Positions 57,764 through 64,000 of a stretch of DNA of 64,000 bases are shown piece by piece. Position 1 is the first letter of the stretch, and each line of letters begins with the position of its first letter. The position numbers and the translations under genes were made by a program. Under the pieces are notes generated by a model that had not been told where the DNA came from, ran no database searches, and saw only the letters and a list, made by a program, of their open reading frames with translations. Source of the stretch: Malachius bipustulatus (Eukaryota > Arthropoda > Insecta > Coleoptera > Melyridae); contig OU342635.1 of the NCBI GenBank assembly GCA_910589415.1, positions 15,500,001 to 15,564,000 of the forward strand, given 5' to 3'.

Positions 57764-59155
57764 AGAACCAGGTAACAGAGACACATGATTATAACGTCAT
57801 ATTGTGGTGATAATTGGTCGCTGACATCAGCAACCTAAAAGCGACGTCGAAAACACGTCGTTCAAGCACATGATATCTCACGTAATCAAAGACAACCAAT
57901 AAGAGACGACAAAAAGACGTAAATTGATCCCCATTTTAGAGCTTCGCCATCTTGTGTTGGTAGATACATTGTACTCGTGAGTCTCAAACAGAGCGAAACA
58001 GGTGTCTACAATTTCCACCTCTACTCACAGTACAACATCTTACAATGACCAGTAGGTCTTTACCTAGTTCTATAAACACCGGGGGGCTCTAAGTGCTCTT
58101 TATTTTGATTTCACTTTATAAAACTCCACAGGTCGCATGTCATAGAATCGCACCCCAGGTAGCAGAGACACGTGATTATAACGTCATATTTTGGTGATAA
58201 TTGGTTGCTGATGTCAGCGACCAATTATCGCTGACATCAGCAACTTATAATTGACGTCGAAAACACGTCGTTCAAGTATGTACCTGATATCTTACGTAAT
58301 TAAAGACAACCAATAGGAGACGTCAAAAAGACGTAAATTGATTCCAATTTTAGGACGTCGTCATTTTTTTTACATTTTTTTACAAAGATTAGTTAGTGTA
58401 CCGAGCTTCGTGAAGTGAGCCGGAAAAACTCAGGAAAACCAGATTGCTATAGCGCATTCGATTGACCATCGTTTAACCACGTTTGACCACCCAATAATAT
58501 CGTTTGACCACCTTTTGTTTTTGTCATTTTTTCTTCGTCATTACGACGTCGTTCTCAGGTTACTAAATTCGTCATTCCAAGTCGAGAAAAAAAAACTTCA
58601 ATACTTTTAATGCAACTTGTAGGTTATGACGTCATATTTTGTTGATAATCCGTCTCTGACGTCAGCAAACTTATAAGTGACGTCGAAAACACGTTGTTAA
58701 AGTACCTACCTAATTTCTCATGTAATTGAAGACAACACAGGAGATGTCAAAAAGACGTATTGATCTCCATTTTAGGATGTCTCCCATTTTTAGTCGTTTT
58801 TGTCACTTTCATAAAAAATTAAAACGTCATTTTAACGTCATAAATACACTTTAAACTTGGTAAGTCTAAGTATACGAAACTCGGGTAATAATATTTTTTA
58901 TTGCTCGAAACAAGTCAAATAAAGAAACCGAGACTAGAACTACAAATCTTCGTTCGTGGAATGAAAACCTATTATATTTGTAATAGGTTTAACGTCGTTT
59001 TTGACGTGATTTATACGTGAATAAATGACTTTGATCTTGATTGATGACATTTCTTCGTCATTACGACGTCGTTTTCACGTCACTAAATTCGTGAATCGAC
59101 GTCTAACAACACCAAAAACTGACGTCATAGTGACGTTGCTCGGCTGCCTGGGGCA
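57764..59155. repeat. three diverged repeats rich in ACGTC palindromes, possibly a DNA transposon
   Basis: A block of about 200 bp recurs in direct orientation near 57795, 58165 and 58625. It contains TATAACGTCATATT, GGTGATAATTGG, GACGTCGAAAACACGTCGTT, AAGACAACCAATA and AAAAAGACGTAAATTGAT. TGACGTCA-like octamers are frequent. The outer ends CCCCAGGTAGCAGAG (58145) and, inverted, CGGCTGCCTGGGG (59143-59155) could be terminal inverted repeats, and CCAGGTAACAGAG at 57769 is a third copy of the tip. No coding region was seen. Confidence 0.65.
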
Positions 59156-60590
59156 TGATCGCAGTGACCAGTTTTGACGCGATATGAGAGGTATTAGACG
59201 GTTCTAAAATCTCTCTTGCGATTTGCCGTCAAGAACTACTGACGGGCGTAACTGAATAAAGGAATTGAAATTGAATGATCGCAATAAACCGTGATTTGTA
59301 TACGTTCAGCTTCACCCTAACCTATGACGTCATTTGCGAAGCAATCGCTCGTACAGCCTAGTTATTATAATCTCAACAATTGAAAATCCTGACTCAATTT
59401 TCCTTGAAAATAGTTCCTGTTCGATTTTTCTTGAAAATAGTTCCTGTACGCCCATCACTAAGGCAATCTCGAATGCCATCAGAAAATTTAAACAGAAAAT
59501 TTAAATCATTGGGCGTAAAAACTTATTGAAACATAAAATAAAAAAGAAGCTATATAGAAAAATTGTCGATTTTTAGTTTTTCGGGATATTTCAGGAATGG
59601 TCACAGATACATATAATATTTTGAATATCTTATACTTGAATATATTGACAGATTCGAGATGGTCGTCATAAAAAAGTGCATTTTTTCTGTTTTCTTTTCC
59701 AACCGGTTTTACACCACACTTGCGTATTATAGAATGGTATGAGTATAGTGAGTGGTGAATGAAATTATATATGGGACACGAAATAAGCGAAAAAGTCGAG
59801 AGAAAAGTTCAACTGAATTCTTCAGCCTGCGTGATGATCATTAGTTTTCACCTATGTACTATACATGTACCTCTAGCTCATATACTCGTAATCTCTCAAC
59901 AACGAAATAACCCTGAAGGTACCAAGTGAAAGCAAAGAAATCTAACACTAACACTGTAGACACGACTCATTCATCAGATAATATCACCGTAATTAAATTT
60001 ATTTATGTTGCTAATTTCTAAACATCGAATAAGCGACCATTATTTTATTAGTTTATTATTACATCCTGGACGATATTTATAAAAAGCGATGCATTGTTGT
60101 GGAAGCAAGCAATAAGTAACGTAAGTACGAAGAAATAACTATTACGTAGTCCTTTACTTATAGGTATATTATGTACTTACTATTCATTAGCACTGGAAGT
60201 AAATACAGTGAGGAAGAAAAGTATGGAATAAATTAAACACACCATTAAACACATAATAAATATAAACACTGATTAAAATATATCCGTCTCAACTCAAGTC
60301 GAGTAAAAAACCACAGGAAGTGTATTAAAAAAAACATTAACATATAAATATGATTTTTGAAGTCACATTGTAATTTATTAATTTCACCTTCACCTCAGTA
60401 ACTTTAGAAACATCAACATGTTGATCAAAAACTCAACGCTTCGCTGCGCTCGCCCTATTACTACTATAGAGCTATAAACAAAAAAATTTAGAGAGCCTTT
60501 TTAGAGAGTTTCCACTCCTTCTAATTTGGATTATGAAAGATCCTTCCTTATCGACCGCCTACACCTTTCTGTGTCAAGCGGTTTGATCTG
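59156..60590. other. unannotated sequence with a foldback-arm fragment
   Basis: A fragment at 59568-59710 (GATATTTCAGGAATGGTCAC, GATTCGAGATGGTCG) is one arm of the 5.0-kb foldback family. The remainder has no recognised feature. Confidence 0.4.
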
Positions 60591-60597
60591 AAGCTTG

Positions 60598-60620
60598 ATA
60601 GGTGAGTCAGTCACCTATCG
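60598..60620. repeat. short perfect inverted repeat
   Basis: GATAGGTGA, spacer GTCAG, TCACCTATC. A 9-bp stem with a 5-base loop. Function unknown. Confidence 0.5.
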
Positions 60621-60929
60621 ATTTTATATAAATTATTATTGTAGCTCAATATAAAAAATTATAGCTCAGAGCTAAACCAGAGCACTCTTCCCTGCACGGA
60701 ACTAGAACTACCATAAAAAATTAAAATCATAGTTTTATTAGATGAGACAAATTAGATGGGACACCTATATAAAGCAGGTGAAAAAAATAATTTTATTTCA
60801 ACAATAATATAATATGTCCTAGAATGCTTCGTTTTCGAGATACAGGGTGGGTGTGTTGCAAATTTTAAAAAGATAACAGTTTCGGGTATAAAACTCGTGT
60901 AAAGTTGAGGTATAGTTTATTCCATTATA

Positions 60930-61789
60930 CAGGGTGTCCCAGACTTAATTGACCAGGCCATATCTCATATACAGGTTGAGATAATCGAGCCGAATAAAAG
61001 GCATATTATTATAATTTTTCAAGCTGTATAACATGACAGCATGAAAACAACCCCCACTCCAACATCCCCTAAGTTGCAGCCCCCACCCTTAAAAAAATGA
61101 ATAGCACCCTGTATATATTTTTGTATATTCAAAACCAGTATTCGATTCTCTATTCAGATGATTTTTCAGATTCAAAATTGGTTCAGAAATAAAATAACCA
61201 AGAAAAAGTTCATCAAGGTGGTCATGACTTTTTATCTTAACTTTACCTGAATGACTTTAGCTGCCAAAATTTATCAATATTTTGGTCATAGTTTTTAATT
61301 AGCAGGTCACAGTCATCATTAAGGTTCATGATAAAGTGCTTTATCTCTTGTTTTATTTTTTTAAATTTCCCAACAAATCAGAATTATCAAATAAATTGTT
61401 TGGACTTTAATTATAATAATAACTATCACCTGCCTGTTAAAAACTATGAATAAATTTTGACAGCAAAAGTCATCCAGAGAAAGTTAAGATAAAAAGTCAT
61501 GACCACCTTGATGAACTTTTTCTTGGTTATTTCTGAACCAATTTTGAATCTGAAAAATCATCTGAATAGAGAATCGAATACTGGTTTTGAATATACAAAA
61601 ATATATACAGGGTGCTATTCATTTTTTTAAGGGTGGGGGCTGCAACTTAGGGGATGTTGGAGTGGGGGTTGTTTTCATGCTGTCATGTTATACAGCTTGA
61701 AAAATTATAATAATATGCCTTTTATTCGGCTCGATTATCTCAACCTGTATATGAGATATGGCCTGGTCAATTAAGTCTGGGACACCCTG
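60930..61789. mobile_element. 860-bp foldback with CAGGGTGTCCCAGACTTAA ends
   Basis: CAGGGTGTCCCAGACTTAAT and its inverse are flanked by TA. Arms of about 310 bp are nearly identical (GGCCATATCTCATATACAGG; AAAAAGTTCATCAAGGTGG), with a spacer of about 150 bp. An internal ATACAGGGTGCTATTCATTT appears in both arms, so the arm itself contains an older terminus. No transposase. Confidence 0.9.
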
Positions 61790-63030
61790 TATAAGGAAAC
61801 TCGTACATTTTATTGCCATTATTAAGCTGTCCACAGATTACCCCTTAACAATAGAAAAGAATGTAAATAAACACCTGGATCCCAGACTTGCTGAAGCCGA
61901 TCAGGGTCGTATTGTAACGTTTACCCTCCGGGCCCGTTGCTCTTTCGCGAAAAGCAACTGTGATCGTCTATTTACCCCTATTAGGACCGCTGTGTTTTTC
62001 TTTCGTTGTGATTACCGTGGTTACCCTGCTCGTTGATTGAGGTATGCCAGGATTACTATGGCCGAAACGGATGCGCAAAAGGACCTACTATGACTCATTG
62101 TATCTCGGTTGATTGGGATTTCTTTCGAAAAAGCGGGGAAATTAACTGAGACTTGTTGTTGACGGTGGACTTTCTATCAGGTATCTAAAAGCGAATGATG
62201 AGCGAGAGAATTCGTTTGCAAGCGCGTATAATGGTGAAGGGCGAGATGGACTGTGATTTTGCATCGAGAGTACAAAACAATGGAAAGCGAATGCTGGATC
62301 CTTTCCATGCATTTTTCAAACTCCAATCCAATTCGGATTCCACTCTTTTGCTGTCTATGGATTGTGATGAGCTTTTGGCTATTGTCGTTTATTAATTCGC
62401 TTTATTAAATTTTCATTATCATGGGTGGAATACCTGGCGACTTGCTATTGTCTTATGATTGGAACTATTGTCTAATTCATGATTTCACAAATCTTCCACC
62501 CGGTCTGTATCTAGGTCATCCTATTCTTCTAATCGGTGCGAGGCGCTTTTATAAAGGCATCTGGCGATGCTTTACCCTTGCTGTTGCCTCTCCTTTCGAT
62601 GTTTAAAAGTGCTGGAATCTGGAATGTTACCAGCTAGAGCGATTTCTATTTTATGAATATCTAATACGCTGACTTCAATATTTCATTGGATTTTATGGCG
62701 CGTAGTTGCGTTTTAATTTCCTAACAATTTTACCTTTAGGTATTTACGTACCTATTCTTGCACTATTTGCTTTTTCGGTTTGGGTTGATTTAACGAGGGA
62801 GATGGAAATAATTTCCTTATCATCCTACCTAGGTGCGATCCATTTCACCTAAGGTTTAAACATCGTTTCGTTTCTACAAAAACGGCTGGAGTAGAATATG
62901 TGTTCTGAATTTTACATATTATTATTTAGACTTCATTTAGATTTTTTTGGTCTATTTCTTAATAAAAAAAAATACACTATTTAGGACGACGTCACTTAGG
63001 GTAAAGGTAAAGGGTAAAAATGGCTAAATT
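61790..63030. other. slightly GC-richer sequence with short frames
   Basis: Three plus-strand frames of 60-90 codons (61758, 62195, 62421) lie here without recognised domains, starts or splice context. GC content is higher between 61850 and 62600 than around it. The nature is unknown. Confidence 0.3.
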
Positions 63031-63039
63031 TCGATAACC

Positions 63040-63870
63040 GATGACGAGAGCTAGAAGCAGCTCGAAAATCCCATTGAAGGTTCGAAAATAGCTCGAAATT
63101 CCTGAGCTTTTCATTTTTTCCGTGAGTACGTAAACTCCAAATTTACCTACATATATCAAATCCTAGCACAAAAAGAGCATTTTTTTTTTGATTTCATGAA
63201 AAATTACGAGAGCTAGAAACAGCTCGAAGATCCCATTGAAGAGCTCGAAAAGAGCTCAAAGTTCCTGTGCTTTTCGTTTTTTCCGGGAGAACGTACTTTC
63301 CAAATTTAGGTCATATCCTAGCACGAAAAAGCGGTTTGTTTTCGATTTTCTGGAAAATGGCGAGAGCTAGAAACAGCTCGAAAATCCCATTGGAGAATTC
63401 AAAAATAGCTCGAAATTCCTGAGCTTTTCATTTTTTCCGGGAGTACGTAAATTCCAAATTTACCTATATCGAATCCTAGCACAAAAAACACTTTTTTTTC
63501 GATATCATGAAAAATGACGAGAGCTAGAAACAGCGCGAAGATCCCATTGAGTAACTCGAAAATAGCTCAAAGTTCCTGTGCTTTTCGTTTTTTTTTTTTC
63601 GGAAGAACGTAAGTTTCCAAATTCAGGTCAAATCGTAGCACGTAAAAGCGACTTTTTCGATTTTCTGTAAAATGAACCGAGGTAGAGACAGCTCGAAGAT
63701 CCCATTGAAGAGCTCGAAAATGGCTCGAAGTCCTGTGCTGTTTGGGTTTCTCTACAGATTCAAAATTCAAAAAGATTGTCAAGATTTGGCATTACAAAAA
63801 TTTTCTGATTTTCCGGAAAACGCTGAAAGCTTGAGACAGCTCGAAAATACCATTGATGAAAATACTTGAA
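63040..63870. repeat. 157-bp satellite in an alternating A-B arrangement
   Basis: CGAGAGCTAGAAACAGCTCG-like starts occur at 63045, 63207, 63361, 63518, 63678 and about 63830 (periods about 162, 154, 157, 160 and 152). Monomers 1 and 3 share GAAATTCCTGAGCTTTTCAT, while 2 and 4 share AAAGTTCCTGTGCTTTTCGT and a following GAGAACGTA-type block, so the array alternates two monomer types with a dimer period of about 316 bp. The last copies are decayed. Confidence 0.85.
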
Positions 63871-64000
63871 ATAGCTCAAATACTTTTTTTTTCTAAAATC
63901 CACGGGCAATGAATTCAGTGACAAAGATAGGAAGGGAAAAGTTGGAAAAATCGGTTCAAATTTACACGAGTCATTATAACCGAAAACTGTTATATTATGA

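Overview
This is AT-rich eukaryotic DNA, almost certainly from an arthropod and probably an insect. The evidence is spliced exons with GT-AG borders, a microtubule-binding CAP-Gly gene, long introns, and a repeat fauna typical of insects: mariner-like transposases, R4/Dong and CR1/Jockey-type LINEs, a 5S rRNA-derived SINE and many palindromic (foldback) elements ending in CAGGGTG. Frequent GTAGGTA/GGTACCTA strings fit Hemiptera or Lepidoptera, but I cannot fix the order from sequence alone. I see no bacterial operon, CRISPR array or intact tRNA gene.

Only one host gene is well supported. It is a minus-strand gene with a 2.5 kb exon (27730-30266) encoding a CAP-Gly domain and a long Ser/Thr-rich linker, spliced in phase to a 131 nt exon (23976-24106). 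Its first and last exons are not visible and may lie outside the window. Weaker candidate exons or promoters lie near 2.6, 14.2, 18.7, 20.7 and 26.1 kb.

The rest is mainly a graveyard of mobile elements. 0-1.7 kb: a 41-bp minisatellite, a duplicated 120-bp GC-rich unit and a possible LTR scar. 2.9-11.7 kb: several foldbacks, some nested, one filled with a GGAAATA satellite. 15-18.6 kb: a Crypton-like recombinase fragment, foldbacks and hairpins. 22-25.3 kb: a mariner-like transposase pseudogene and a LINE RNase H relic, the latter in the intron between the two supported CAP-Gly exons. 30.9-36.7 kb: two large foldbacks (one holding a 5S-derived SINE), an inverted-repeat element carrying a hammerhead ribozyme motif in each arm, and two MITEs. 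37-46.6 kb: a three-deep nest (a CR1-like LINE in a foldback in another foldback) and further palindromes, one of which has the start of a transposase gene at its centre. 47.3-52.7 kb: a tandem array grown out of a Jockey reverse transcriptase relic, RNase H relics with a (TAA)n tail, and an R4/Dong-like LINE lying in that (TAA)n tract. 52.7-55.1 kb: a second mariner-like pseudogene split by nested foldbacks. 57.7-59.2 kb: repeats packed with ACGTC palindromes. 60.9-61.8 kb: one more foldback. 63.0-63.9 kb: an alternating A-B satellite.

The most striking observation is the hammerhead pair at 33.9-34.3 kb. The plus-strand copy keeps the whole catalytic core, and its helix I differs from the minus copy by a compensatory change. 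Second is the palindrome at 45.46-46.57 kb, whose loop holds the first codons of a DUF4817-type transposase. This suggests that such palindromes are made from inverted 5' ends of the parent transposon. No virus or toxin gene was recognised.
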